From an uncultured Flavobacteriales bacterium (GTDB taxonomy: Bacteria; Bacteroidota; Bacteroidia; Flavobacteriales_D; CAJJDF01): a DNA stretch of 49,918 nucleotides. Under the pieces are notes generated by a model that did not search any database, was not told the origin of the DNA, and worked only from the letters and a program-made list of their open reading frames with translations. Shown here piece after piece: positions 17,095 to 24,741 of the stretch (the stretch's first letter is position 1; each line of letters starts with the position of its first letter). Location: positions 1 through 49,918 of the forward strand of contig CALLII010000068.1 in assembly GCA_938009745.1 (NCBI GenBank), in the 5' to 3' direction. A program made the translations under genes and the position numbers.

Positions 17095-18042
17095 TTAATC
17101 TGTAAGTACCGTATTGCCTAAATTAATTAATGTGTTTTTATGTGAAACTGAACTGCCAGTTGGAGGAGCAGCAGGATTTTGCCCTGATAAATAGATATAA
17201 GAACTTCTTAATTGCGGAGTAATTGTAAGAAGCTGATATAATAATGAATTAACCGAGGTTGAGCTTAATTTAGTTCCATCACCAACAACTAGGTTGTCAA
17301 TTTTATTAATATTGGGAAATGAAACGGAGGTTAGTAAAGACTCAGAGTAAATCACAATAGATCCTTCTTGTATAAGAGGTAAGCTTAATGCTGATAATTT
17401 ATTTTCACTTATTTGTATAGGGTTTGATTTTGTTAAATTAGGTAAATTCAAACTACCCAATTTGGAATTGAAAGCAATCGAGATTCCTCCAAAGGAAGAA
17501 TGCAGATTCGGTAAATTTAAACTTGTAAGTTTAGTATTTCCTATTTGAAGCGTCTGTACCTCTTCCAAAGAATTAAGGTTTAGGGAATTAATTGAGTTTG
17601 AACTTGGTATTGATACTCTTCCTATTACAAGAGTTTCGACAGTTTTTAATTTTTCTAAATTCACTTCCAAAAGATTTAGATTGTCATATACATATAAATT
17701 TTTATAAATTACTTCTAGTTTCGATAGATTAATGGACTGTAGTACTGAATTGTTAGAAACAATAATTTCTACTAGTTCTTTTACCACTGATAGATCCAGT
17801 TGTGTCAAATTGCTAGTATTTGTAACATATATCTTTTGTGTCAAATGACCAATATCATTTTTAACTTTCTCAGCAGCTTCAGCATCTGTTATGCTTCCTG
17901 TAAAGTAAACCTCTACTTTTCCTTTACATACTCCATCTTTGCCATCTATTCCATTGGTTCCGTTAATCACTTCTTTTTTGCAAGAGAATAAAGTGATAAT
18001 AATAATCAATAATCCAATTAGTGTGTTGTTTAAAGTTTTCAT
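17095..18042 (-). CDS. Lipoprotein with short collagen-like stretch and leucine-rich repeats
   Basis: 315 residues. The signal peptide ends TLFSC (C21). Residues 28-38 are Gly-X-Y triplets (GTNGIDGKDGV), the collagen-like linker seen at the base of many Bacteroidota surface lipoproteins. From about residue 70 on, irregular 20-25-residue repeats of the form LTSLNLPNL / SLNLNSLEEVQTLQIGN build a solenoid like the BspA/receptor-L-domain LRR fold. It probably sits on the outer membrane with the solenoid outward, for binding; the ligand is unknown. A paired direct repeat (18104-18160) lies in its upstream region, shared with xerC. Confidence 0.75.
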   Translation of the reverse strand: MKTLNNTLIGLLIIIITLFSCKKEVINGTNGIDGKDGVCKGKVEVYFTGSITDAEAAEKVKNDIGHLTQKIYVTNTSNLTQLDLSVVKELVEIIVSNNSVLQSINLSKLEVIYKNLYVYDNLNLLEVNLEKLKTVETLVIGRVSIPSSNSINSLNLNSLEEVQTLQIGNTKLTSLNLPNLHSSFGGISIAFNSKLGSLNLPNLTKSNPIQISENKLSALSLPLIQEGSIVIYSESLLTSVSFPNINKIDNLVVGDGTKLSSTSVNSLLYQLLTITPQLRSSYIYLSGQNPAAPPTGSSVSHKNTLINLGNTVLTD

Positions 18043-18103
18043 GATAATGTTATTTTATGGTTTTCAGATTAAATAAACATATAAAATATTGATTTTAAAT
18101 CTA

Positions 18104-18160
18104 TTAATTATTTTAAGGGTAGTTCTTTAAATTCAAAGGTTTCTCTTAATTATTTTAAGG
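18104..18160. repeat. Paired 15-bp direct repeat in the divergent lipoprotein/xerC intergenic region
   Basis: TTAATTATTTTAAGG occurs exactly at 18104-18118 and again at 18146-18160, offset 42 nt (four helical turns). It may be a double operator for either divergent gene, or simply AT-rich duplication. Confidence 0.6.
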
Positions 18161-18213
18161 TAATTAGCTTTTATAAAATTTATAAATTCTGGAATTAGAA
18201 ATAAAGACTAACA

Positions 18214-18221
18214 TATTTTTG
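18214..18221 (+). promoter_or_regulatory. Predicted -7 promoter box of xerC
   Basis: TATTTTTG matches TAnnTTTG, 46 nt ahead of the xerC ATG. No -33 TTTG at the expected distance. Confidence 0.45.
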
Positions 18222-18267
18222 ATACACACAATTTATACTCGTATATTCAATTAAAGAAAAAGACAGT

Positions 18268-19164
18268 ATGAATTCCTTCGAATCCCAAACAGATAGTTTT
18301 AAAAACTACGTTCAAAATGAGCGAAGACTCTCGATTCATACCCTAACTTCTTACACCACAGATTTATCTCAATTTCAAGAGTTTTTGGTTCAAAGATTTA
18401 GGTTAACTCATTTTGCAGAAGCTACTCACAATGAAATACGAATGTGGGTAGTGGAGCTAAAAGAAAATGGAATCTCTAGCCGATCTATCAATCGTAAAAT
18501 CTCTACGCTTAAATCATTTTATAAGTACCTCTTAATAAGAAACGAAGTAGACTCTAATCCAATGCTCAAGATAATTTCTCCCAAGCAATCCAAAAAGCTC
18601 CCGGTTTACTTCGAACAAAAAAAAATGGATACCTTATTCGAGCAATCAGTATTCACAAATGATTTTAAAGGAGTAAGAGATATATTAATTATGGAGCTTC
18701 TGTATGGAACGGGAATTCGTTTGTCTGAGCTAATTAATATAAAGGACACTGATATTTATACAAACGAAATTAAAGTGCTAGGAAAGGGCAACAAAGAACG
18801 AATTATACCGATTACTAACAAGCTAAAAGATTTTATACCTTTTTACAAAGAAAAAAGAAAAGAAGAGTTCTCCGTTCTTAACACACCAAATTTGCTGGTA
18901 ACAAACAAAGGAGACAAACTCTACGAAAAACTTGTATACCGTACCGTAAATCATTATCTTGGATTAGTAACAAACGAGAAAAAAAGAAGCCCTCATACAA
19001 TGAGGCACTCATTTGCAACAAACATGTTGAATAACGGAGCTCAGCTTCATACAATTAAAGAAATATTAGGGCATGCCAATCTATCGGCTACCCAAGTATA
19101 TACTCACAACTCAATAGAACGATTAAAGGATGCTTACAAGAAGTTTCATCCTAAAGAAAATTAA
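18268..19164 (+). CDS. xerC: Tyrosine recombinase of the XerC/XerD type
   Basis: 298 residues, the usual length. The N-terminal SAM-like DNA-binding domain (about 8-92) begins FKNYVQNERRLSIHTLTSY. The catalytic set is complete: R151 in LLYGTGIRLSEL, K173 in LGKGNKER, H243 and R246 in HTMRHSF, H269 in LGHANLS and the nucleophile Y278 in QVYTH. By family it resolves chromosome dimers at dif near the terminus. No integrase-style neighbours or att sites are visible, so a housekeeping Xer is more likely than a mobile-element integrase. XerC and XerD cannot be told apart from sequence alone. The hpf gene follows after 24 nt. Confidence 0.92.
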   Translation: MNSFESQTDSFKNYVQNERRLSIHTLTSYTTDLSQFQEFLVQRFRLTHFAEATHNEIRMWVVELKENGISSRSINRKISTLKSFYKYLLIRNEVDSNPMLKIISPKQSKKLPVYFEQKKMDTLFEQSVFTNDFKGVRDILIMELLYGTGIRLSELINIKDTDIYTNEIKVLGKGNKERIIPITNKLKDFIPFYKEKRKEEFSVLNTPNLLVTNKGDKLYEKLVYRTVNHYLGLVTNEKKRSPHTMRHSFATNMLNNGAQLHTIKEILGHANLSATQVYTHNSIERLKDAYKKFHPKEN

Positions 19165-19188
19165 TATTAACCTTTTAATAAAAGAAAA

Positions 19189-19476
19189 ATGGAAATTAAA
19201 GTACAGTCAATTCACTTTGACGCAGATCAAAAACTAATAGAATTCATAGAAGAAAAATTAAATAAGTTGACTAATTATTATGATAAGATAATATTAGGGG
19301 ATGTTTATTTAAAACTTGAACCATCAGATATAGAAAATAAAGTCACAGAAATTAAATTATCTATTCCAGGTAAAGATTTATTTGCAAAAAAACAGTGTAA
19401 GTCATTCGAAGAAGCGACAGACGAAGCAGTAGAGGCTTTAAGAAGGCAAATTAGTAAACATAAGAGCAAGAAATAA
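19189..19476 (+). CDS. hpf: Short ribosome hibernation-promoting factor (HPF/YfiA family)
   Basis: 95 residues forming one S30AE domain. It opens MEIKVQSIHFDADQKLIEFIEEKLNK (the beta1-helix1 pattern) and ends with EEATDEAVEALRRQISKHKSKK, whose basic tail binds 16S rRNA. It lacks the long C-terminal dimerisation domain, so it is the short form. By family it binds the decoding centre of idle ribosomes in stationary phase. It is co-directional with xerC and closed by the terminator at 19495-19522. Confidence 0.92.
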   Translation: MEIKVQSIHFDADQKLIEFIEEKLNKLTNYYDKIILGDVYLKLEPSDIENKVTEIKLSIPGKDLFAKKQCKSFEEATDEAVEALRRQISKHKSKK

Positions 19477-19494
19477 TTTTTCAACATATTTGCC

Positions 19495-19522
19495 AAAAGC
19501 CCCTATAATAGGGGCTTTTTTT
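19495..19522 (+). terminator. Rho-independent terminator after hpf
   Basis: Stem AGCCCCTA / TAGGGGCT (19498-19516) with a 3-nt loop, extended by A/T runs and followed by seven T. It isolates the xerC-hpf unit from the tRNA-tuf operon. Confidence 0.92.
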
Positions 19523-19605
19523 ATGGAAACACACCTTTATAAAGGTGCAGATATTCGAAGATTAAAAAAAAGAAGAAAAAAAAGTGAATATTTTCTCTAA
19601 ATATG

Positions 19606-19636
19606 TTTGAATATAAAAATATCTTTTCTAAATTTG
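19606..19636 (+). promoter_or_regulatory. Promoter of the tRNA-tuf operon
   Basis: TTTG at 19606-19609, a 19-nt spacer, then TAAATTTG at 19629-19636. This is a complete match to the Bacteroidota housekeeping promoter TTTG-N19-TAnnTTTG. Transcription would begin near 19643, just ahead of the first tRNA at 19666. It is the best plus-strand promoter in the window, as expected for a stable-RNA and EF-Tu operon. Confidence 0.85.
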
Positions 19637-19665
19637 CAAACCCTAAAAACACGTAGGGTATAAAA

Positions 19666-19739
19666 GCCGATATAGCTCAGCTGGCTAGAGCAGCTGATTT
19701 GTAATCAGCAGGTCGTGGGTTCGAGTCCCTCTATCGGCT
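19666..19739 (+). tRNA. tRNA-Thr (anticodon TGT)
   Basis: 74 nt. Acceptor stem GCCGATA pairs with TATCGGC, discriminator T. Anticodon arm GCTGA-TTTGTAA-TCAGC gives TGT (reads ACA). T arm GTGGG-TTCGAGT-CCCTC. The CCA end is not encoded. First gene of the tRNA-tuf operon. Confidence 0.97.
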
Positions 19740-19816
19740 CTTTAAAATGTTAAATGAACACTTTGAAAGGTTCATGTTTTGTAAGAGAAACACAGTTTTT
19801 TGAAATACAATTCATT

Positions 19817-19898
<82 letters not shown>

Positions 19899-19922
19899 CA
19901 GAATAAATTAGTAAGATTATAA

Positions 19923-19995
19923 GCGGGAGTAGCTCAGTTGATAGAGCGTCAGCCTTCCAAGCTGAGGGTCGCGGGTTTGAGCCCCGTCTCCCGCT
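19923..19995 (+). tRNA. tRNA-Gly (anticodon TCC)
   Basis: 73 nt. Acceptor GCGGGAG pairs with CTCCCGC, discriminator T. Anticodon arm TCAGC-CTTCCAA-GCTGA gives TCC (reads GGA). CCA not encoded. Confidence 0.97.
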
Positions 19996-20004
19996 CATTA
20001 TTTT

Positions 20005-20076
20005 GCTGATGTAGCTCAGGGGTAGAGCACTTGCTTGGTAAGTAAGAGGTCACGGGTTCAATTCCCGTCATTAGCT
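20005..20076 (+). tRNA. tRNA-Thr (anticodon GGT)
   Basis: 72 nt, only 9 nt after tRNA-Gly. Acceptor GCTGATG pairs with CATTAGC (one G-T pair), discriminator T. Anticodon arm CTTGC-TTGGTAA-GTAAG gives GGT (reads ACC). With the first gene of the cluster it supplies two Thr isoacceptors. Confidence 0.96.
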
Positions 20077-20137
20077 CTAGTTACACTACAGATTAAAAGA
20101 TTTAAATAAATAATAACAATAAAAAAACAACATAGCC

Positions 20138-21325
20138 ATGGCTAAAGAAAAATTCGACAGATCGAAACCACACGTAAACATTGGAACTATTGGTCACGTA
20201 GATCACGGAAAAACTACTTTAACAGCTGCTATTTCGAGTGTACTTTCATCTCAAGGTTTAGCTGAAACAAGAGATTTTAGTTCTATTGATAACGCACCTG
20301 AAGAGAAAGAAAGAGGTATTACAATTAATACTTCACACATTGAATACGAAACTGCTAATAGACACTACGCTCACGTAGATTGTCCAGGTCACGCAGATTA
20401 CGTAAAGAACATGGTTACAGGAGCTGCACAAATGGATGGAGCTATCCTTGTTGTTGCTGCAACTGATGGTCCTATGCCTCAAACTAGAGAGCACATCTTA
20501 TTAGGAAGACAGGTTGGTATTCCTAGAATGGTTGTATTCATGAATAAAGTGGATATGGTTGATGATGAGGAATTATTGGAATTAGTAGAGATGGAAATCA
20601 GAGAATTATTGGCATTTTACCAATATGATGGTGATAACACTCCAGTAATTGCAGGTTCTGCATTAGGAGGTTTAAATGGAGATGATAAGTGGGTTGGTTC
20701 AATTACTGAACTAATGGATGCTGTTGATTCTTACATTGAGCTACCAATTAGAGATGTAGAAAAAGAATTCTTAATGCCAGTTGAAGATGTATTTTCAATT
20801 ACAGGAAGAGGAACAGTTGCTACAGGAAAAATCGAAACAGGAGTAATTAACTCTGGTGACGAAGTTGAAATTTCTGGAATGATTGAAACTCCATTGAAAT
20901 CTACTGTAACAGGTGTTGAAATGTTTAGAAAAATATTAGATAGAGGTGAAGCTGGAGATAACGTAGGACTTTTATTGAGAGGTGTTGAAAAAGCAGCAAT
21001 CAAAAGAGGAATGGTTATTACTAGACCTGGTACTATTACACCACACAAAAAATTCAAGGCTGAGATTTATGTATTGAAGAAAGAAGAAGGGGGAAGACAT
21101 ACTCCATTCCAAAACAAATACAGACCTCAATTTTACTTAAGAACTACTGATGTAACAGGAGAAATTTTCCTAGAAGCAGGTAGAGAAATGGTAATGCCTG
21201 GTGATAACGTTACAATTACTGTTGAACTAATCGTTCCAGTTGCAATGTCTAAAGGACTTAGATTTGCAATAAGAGAAGGAGGAAGAACAGTAGGTGCAGG
21301 TCAAGTTACTGAGATCTTAGATTAA
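20138..21325 (+). CDS. tuf: Elongation factor Tu
   Basis: 395 residues, full length. The G domain starts [18 protein letters not shown] (P loop GHVDHGKT); DCPGHADY is the G3 box and MNKVDM the G4 box. Domains 2 and 3 follow from about residue 205, ending [17 protein letters not shown]. It delivers aminoacyl-tRNA to the ribosome as a GTP complex. The gene comes 61 nt after tRNA-Thr(GGT) and shares the tRNA promoter at 19606-19636, so tRNAs and EF-Tu are made from one transcript that must be processed. A hairpin follows at 21349-21378. Confidence 0.99.
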   Translation: MAKEKFDRSKPHVNIGTIGHVDHGKTTLTAAISSVLSSQGLAETRDFSSIDNAPEEKERGITINTSHIEYETANRHYAHVDCPGHADYVKNMVTGAAQMDGAILVVAATDGPMPQTREHILLGRQVGIPRMVVFMNKVDMVDDEELLELVEMEIRELLAFYQYDGDNTPVIAGSALGGLNGDDKWVGSITELMDAVDSYIELPIRDVEKEFLMPVEDVFSITGRGTVATGKIETGVINSGDEVEISGMIETPLKSTVTGVEMFRKILDRGEAGDNVGLLLRGVEKAAIKRGMVITRPGTITPHKKFKAEIYVLKKEEGGRHTPFQNKYRPQFYLRTTDVTGEIFLEAGREMVMPGDNVTITVELIVPVAMSKGLRFAIREGGRTVGAGQVTEILD

Positions 21326-21348
21326 TAAAAACACTACTAAATAAGTTG

Positions 21349-21378
21349 CAATTCCAGTCTTTCATTAGGCTGGAATTG
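21349..21378 (+). terminator. Hairpin between tuf and tRNA-Trp (weak terminator or attenuator)
   Basis: CAATTCCAGTCT / AGGCTGGAATTG forms a 12-bp stem with one G-T pair and a 6-nt loop. The following sequence TTTCCTATTTAT is only a broken T tract. It may reduce transcription into tRNA-Trp/secE or mark an RNA-processing site. No separate promoter is clear between it and tRNA-Trp. Confidence 0.6.
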
Positions 21379-21390
21379 TTTCCTATTTAT

Positions 21391-21463
21391 ACGGGTGTAG
21401 CTCAGCTGGTAGAGCACTGGTCTCCAAAACCAGGTGCCGGGAGTTCGAGTCTCTCCACCCGTG
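21391..21463 (+). tRNA. tRNA-Trp (anticodon CCA)
   Basis: 73 nt. Acceptor ACGGGTG pairs with CACCCGT, discriminator G as in bacterial tRNA-Trp. Anticodon arm CTGGT-CTCCAAA-ACCAG gives CCA. Lies between tuf and secE, a placement shared by many bacteria. The 170 nt from here to secE hold only small AT-rich hairpins. Confidence 0.97.
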
Positions 21464-21633
21464 CTAATAGTTATCGTTTCTTCTTTATTTAAGAAACAAA
21501 TGTTGATAGTAGAAGCTAGATTGGATAGCAAACCAAATAAAAAGATTGCTAAGAATAAAAAAGGTTGATTAATTAACCTCACAATTAAAGTAAAAACAGA
21601 AGTAGATAATACTATCCTGAAATATTAATTAAA

Positions 21634-21849
21634 ATGAGAAAAATAAGGACATATATAGAAGAAGTGATATCTGAATTGTTTGAGAAAGTTTCTTGGCCAA
21701 CTTGGAGCGAATTACAAAATAGTTCTTTTGTAGTTTTGATTGCCTCTATTATTGTTTCTTTGTTAGTTTGGTTAATGGACTTCACTTTTGGAATTAATCC
21801 AGGAGGATGGAAAGGAGCTTTGGGATTCATTTACAACCTTATTTCGTAG
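21634..21849 (+). CDS. secE: Preprotein translocase subunit SecE
   Basis: 71 residues, the short single-helix form. The amphipathic N-terminal helix with ELFEKVSWPTWSELQ (the conserved KVxWPT motif) lies on the membrane surface and clamps SecY; one transmembrane helix follows (about 30-50). It stabilises the SecYEG channel. Only three bases separate its stop from the nusG start, as in nearly all bacteria. Confidence 0.96.
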   Translation: MRKIRTYIEEVISELFEKVSWPTWSELQNSSFVVLIASIIVSLLVWLMDFTFGINPGGWKGALGFIYNLIS

Positions 21850-21852
21850 TAG

Positions 21853-22386
21853 ATGAAGTGGTATATAGTAAGAACCGTAACTGGAAAGGAAAAAAAATCT
21901 AAGGAGTATTTAGATATTGAAATCGAAAGATTGAAAATGTCTTCATACATAGCACAAGTGCTAGTTCCTACAGAAAGAGTTATTCAAATCCGCAAGGGTA
22001 AAAAGATAATTAAAGAGAAGAATATTCTTCCAGGTTATATAATGGTGCAAGCAACCCTAGAGGGAGAAGTGAAACACTTGATAAAAAGTATCCCTAATGT
22101 AATGGGGTTTCTTTCAGGCGTTCAAGGTGGTGAACCTATGCCAATGAGAGAAAATGAAGTTAACCGTATTCTAGGTAAGGCTGATGATAGTGTAGATTTA
22201 GAAGATCAAATATCTATCGATTTCAGAATTGGTGAAAATGTAAAAGTTACTGATGGACCTTTCAATAATTTTGATGGTGTAATAGAAGAAGTTAACGAAG
22301 AGAAAAAGAAATTAAAAATCATGATAAAGATATTTGGTAGGAAAACTCCTGTTGAATTGAATTACATGCAAGTAGAAAAGCAATAA
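21853..22386 (+). CDS. nusG: Transcription termination/antitermination factor NusG
   Basis: 177 residues. The NGN domain begins KWYIVRTVTGKEKKSKEYL and includes ILPGYIMVQATL; the C-terminal KOW domain (from about 125) contains GENVKVTDGPFNNFDGVIEEVNEEK. NGN binds the RNA polymerase clamp while KOW contacts Rho or ribosomal protein S10, coupling transcription to translation. Between secE and rplK in the standard order. Confidence 0.97.
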   Translation: MKWYIVRTVTGKEKKSKEYLDIEIERLKMSSYIAQVLVPTERVIQIRKGKKIIKEKNILPGYIMVQATLEGEVKHLIKSIPNVMGFLSGVQGGEPMPMRENEVNRILGKADDSVDLEDQISIDFRIGENVKVTDGPFNNFDGVIEEVNEEKKKLKIMIKIFGRKTPVELNYMQVEKQ

Positions 22387-22398
22387 TTTTTAAACAAA

Positions 22399-22845
22399 AT
22401 GGCTAAAGAAGTAAGTGGTTTAATTAAACTACAAATTAGAGGAGGAGCAGCAAATCCAGCTCCACCAGTAGGACCAGCATTAGGTGCTAAAGGTGTTAAC
22501 ATCATGGAATTTTGCAAGCAGTTTAATGCAAGAACTCAAGATAAACCTGGTAAAGTATTACCAGCAGTTATAACAGTTTATTCTGACAAATCTTTTGATT
22601 TTGTTATTAAAACTCCACCGGCAGCAGTTCAATTATTGGAAGCAGCAAAACTTAAATCTGGTTCAGCTGAACCAAATAGAGTTAAAGTTGGTAAAGTTAC
22701 TTGGGATCAAGTAAAAGCTATTGCTGAAGATAAAATGCCAGATCTTAACTGTTTCGTTATCGAATCAGCTATGAAAATGGTAGCAGGTACTGCAAGAAGC
22801 ATGGGATTAACTGTACAAGGTACAGCTCCATGGAACAACAACTAA
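22399..22845 (+). CDS. rplK: 50S ribosomal protein L11
   Basis: 148 residues. N-terminal domain with [21 protein letters not shown] and the proline-rich hinge; the C-terminal domain that binds the 23S GTPase-centre RNA includes IVESAMKM-like [17 protein letters not shown]. It forms the stalk base with L10 and L12. ATG follows nusG by 12 nt. Confidence 0.98.
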   Translation: MAKEVSGLIKLQIRGGAANPAPPVGPALGAKGVNIMEFCKQFNARTQDKPGKVLPAVITVYSDKSFDFVIKTPPAAVQLLEAAKLKSGSAEPNRVKVGKVTWDQVKAIAEDKMPDLNCFVIESAMKMVAGTARSMGLTVQGTAPWNNN

Positions 22846-22866
22846 ATCAATAAATAATAATAAGAA

Positions 22867-23547
22867 ATGTCAAAAGCAAGAAAAGCAGTTCTAGAAAAAT
22901 ATGACTTGGAAAAGTTATATTCGTTAGAAGATGCGAGTAATTTAATTAAGGAAATTACGACAGTAAAATTTGATGCGACAGTTGACTTAGCAATAAGACT
23001 TAATGTAGATCCAAGAAAAGCCGATCAAATGGTAAGAGGATCTGTATCTCTTCCTCACGGGACAGGTAAAGACATGAAAGTTTTGGTGCTTTGTACTCCA
23101 GACAAAGAAGCAGAAGCTAAAGAAGCTGGTGCTGACTACGTAGGTTTGGATGAATATATCGCAAAAATCAAAGAAGGCTGGACAGATGTAGATGTTATAA
23201 TTTCTACTCCAAACGTAATGGGTAAGATTGGTGCACTAGGAAGAATCCTTGGGCCAAGAAACTTAATGCCAAATCCTAAAACTGGTACTGTAACAATGGA
23301 TGTTGCAAAAGCAGTTGCTGATTCTAAAGGAGGGAAAATAGATTTTAAAGTGGATAAATTTGGAATTATTCATACAATAGTTGGAAAAGTATCTTTTTCA
23401 AAAGAAAACTTGTATGGAAATTCAAAAGAATTGCTTGATACAATAATGAAACTTAAACCTGCTTCTGCTAAAGGAGAATATGTTAAGAGTATATTTTTGT
23501 CTTCAACAATGAGTCCTAGTATTAACGTGGACGCGAGTTCTTTTTAA
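22867..23547 (+). CDS. rplA: 50S ribosomal protein L1
   Basis: 226 residues. Two-domain protein with [20 protein letters not shown] near residue 35 and the signature [25 protein letters not shown] in the middle (read as [12 protein letters not shown] here). It builds the L1 stalk at the ribosomal E site and, in many bacteria, represses its own rplKA mRNA. The gap to rplJ is only 10 nt, so there is no room for an L10-type leader there. Confidence 0.98.
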   Translation: MSKARKAVLEKYDLEKLYSLEDASNLIKEITTVKFDATVDLAIRLNVDPRKADQMVRGSVSLPHGTGKDMKVLVLCTPDKEAEAKEAGADYVGLDEYIAKIKEGWTDVDVIISTPNVMGKIGALGRILGPRNLMPNPKTGTVTMDVAKAVADSKGGKIDFKVDKFGIIHTIVGKVSFSKENLYGNSKELLDTIMKLKPASAKGEYVKSIFLSSTMSPSINVDASSF

Positions 23548-23557
23548 ATTTTAAGAG

Positions 23558-24076
23558 ATGAACAAAGACGAAAAAAGCAAACAAATTGCATACTTAACTG
23601 AAAAGATTAGTAATGCTAGTGTATTTTACTTGGCCGATACCTCAGAGTTGAGTGCTGAAGACACAAGTAAGTTAAGAAGAAGATGTTTTAAAGGAGATGT
23701 TTCTTTAGAAGTGGTAAAAAACACTTTGGTGAAAAAAGCAATGGAAAGTATCGAAGGAAAAGATATGTCACCATTCTATGAGTTACTTAAAGGACAAACT
23801 TCTTTAATGATTAGCGATAAAGGAAATGAGCCTGCTAAGATTATAAAGGAATTCAGAAAGAAAAGTGATAAGCCTGTACTAAAGGGTGCTTTTGTTGAAG
23901 AAGCTATCTTTATTGGAGACGACCAAATTGATATGTTGGTTAGCCTTAAATCTAAAGAAGAGCTTATTGGTGATATCATTACACTACTTCAATCGCCTGC
24001 TAAAAATGTTATTTCTGCCCTTAATTCAGGAGGAAGTACTATCGCAGGATTGGTTAAAACATTATCAGAAAGATAA
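23558..24076 (+). CDS. rplJ: 50S ribosomal protein L10
   Basis: 172 residues. The RNA-binding N-terminal domain includes VVKNTLVKKAME and the GQTSLMIS strand; the C-terminal helix that carries L7/L12 dimers ends VISALNSGGSTIAGLVKTLSER. It anchors the L12 stalk on L11 and 23S rRNA. A 97-nt gap with a folded region (24085-24130) precedes rplL. Confidence 0.97.
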   Translation: MNKDEKSKQIAYLTEKISNASVFYLADTSELSAEDTSKLRRRCFKGDVSLEVVKNTLVKKAMESIEGKDMSPFYELLKGQTSLMISDKGNEPAKIIKEFRKKSDKPVLKGAFVEEAIFIGDDQIDMLVSLKSKEELIGDIITLLQSPAKNVISALNSGGSTIAGLVKTLSER

Positions 24077-24084
24077 AAAACATT

Positions 24085-24130
24085 TTTTCTTAAGTTCTGT
24101 TCATTAGAACGGATGCTTCTCTTGAGAAAA
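24085..24130 (+). promoter_or_regulatory. Folded RNA segment between rplJ and rplL
   Basis: An outer stem TTTTCTTAAG (24085-24094) / CTTGAGAAAA (24121-24130) with one G-U pair encloses an inner hairpin GTTCT / AGAAC (94-98 with 106-110; the two share one base and would compete at the junction). No T tract follows, so it is not a terminator. It could set the L10:L12 ratio through RNA processing or stability; that role is inference. Confidence 0.45.
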
Positions 24131-24173
24131 GACAATAAATAAAAATAGAAACAAAATTAATAAACAATACAAA

Positions 24174-24548
24174 ATGGCAGATTTAGCAAAATTAGCAGAA
24201 GAATTAGTGAATTTAACTGTAAAAGACGTTCAAGAATTGGCAACAATTTTAAAAGACGAATATAACATTGAACCAGCAGCAGCTGCAGCAGTTATGGCTG
24301 GACCAGCAGCAGGTGGAGGTGAAGCAGCAGAAGAAAAATCAGAATTTGATGTAATCTTAAAAGCAGCAGGAGGTTCTAAATTAGCAGTTGTGAAATTGGT
24401 AAAAGAATTAACTGGATTAGGACTTAAAGAAGCAAAAGATATGGTAGATGGAGCACCAACTACTATCAAAGAAGGAGTTTCTAAAGACGAAGCTGAAGGA
24501 TTAAAAACTTCATTAGAAGAGGCTGGAGCTGAAGTTGAAGTTAAGTAA
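24174..24548 (+). CDS. rplL: 50S ribosomal protein L7/L12
   Basis: 124 residues. N-terminal dimerisation helices ([20 protein letters not shown]), an Ala/Gly hinge (about 36-54), then the factor-binding C-terminal domain with [39 protein letters not shown]. The multi-copy stalk protein recruits EF-Tu and EF-G. Usually made in excess over L10, consistent with the separate intergenic region upstream and the attenuator-like hairpin downstream. Confidence 0.98.
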   Translation: MADLAKLAEELVNLTVKDVQELATILKDEYNIEPAAAAAVMAGPAAGGGEAAEEKSEFDVILKAAGGSKLAVVKLVKELTGLGLKEAKDMVDGAPTTIKEGVSKDEAEGLKTSLEEAGAEVEVK

Positions 24549-24570
24549 TAACTACACTCCAAACACTATT

Positions 24571-24611
24571 GGTTTAGGTGCTTTTTGCATCTAAACCTTT
24601 TGTTGTTTCTA
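24571..24611 (+). terminator. Attenuator-like hairpin between rplL and rpoB
   Basis: GGTTTAGGTGC / GCATCTAAACC forms an 11-bp stem (one G-T pair) with loop TTTTT (24571-24597), followed by TTTTGTTGTTT. The interrupted T tract suggests partial termination. In E. coli a comparable attenuator lowers rpoBC output relative to ribosomal proteins. A second hairpin, CTAACAAT / ATTGTTAG (24654-24678), lies nearer rpoB. Confidence 0.72.
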
Positions 24612-24741
24612 TAAGTAGCTAAATGCTTACAGAGGCAAGTAAAACACGGTAAGCTAACAATAATTAATTGATTGTTAGTGATTAAGCTAAAGGTTTAATC
24701 AAAAATATTTAGAATATTTACGACTGAAATCAACATTTTAA

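Noticed and set aside
18268-19164. Possible mobile-element integrase
   Set aside because: Housekeeping Xer length and motifs, next to hpf and core genes, with no att duplication or phage/transposon genes around it.
19501-19665. Search for a small gene between the hpf terminator and the tRNA cluster
   Set aside because: The gap contains only an A-rich stretch and the operon promoter; no coding frame with a plausible start was found.
21337-21582. Minus-strand frame of 81 codons covering tRNA-Trp
   Set aside because: It is antisense to a perfectly folded tRNA gene and the tuf hairpin.
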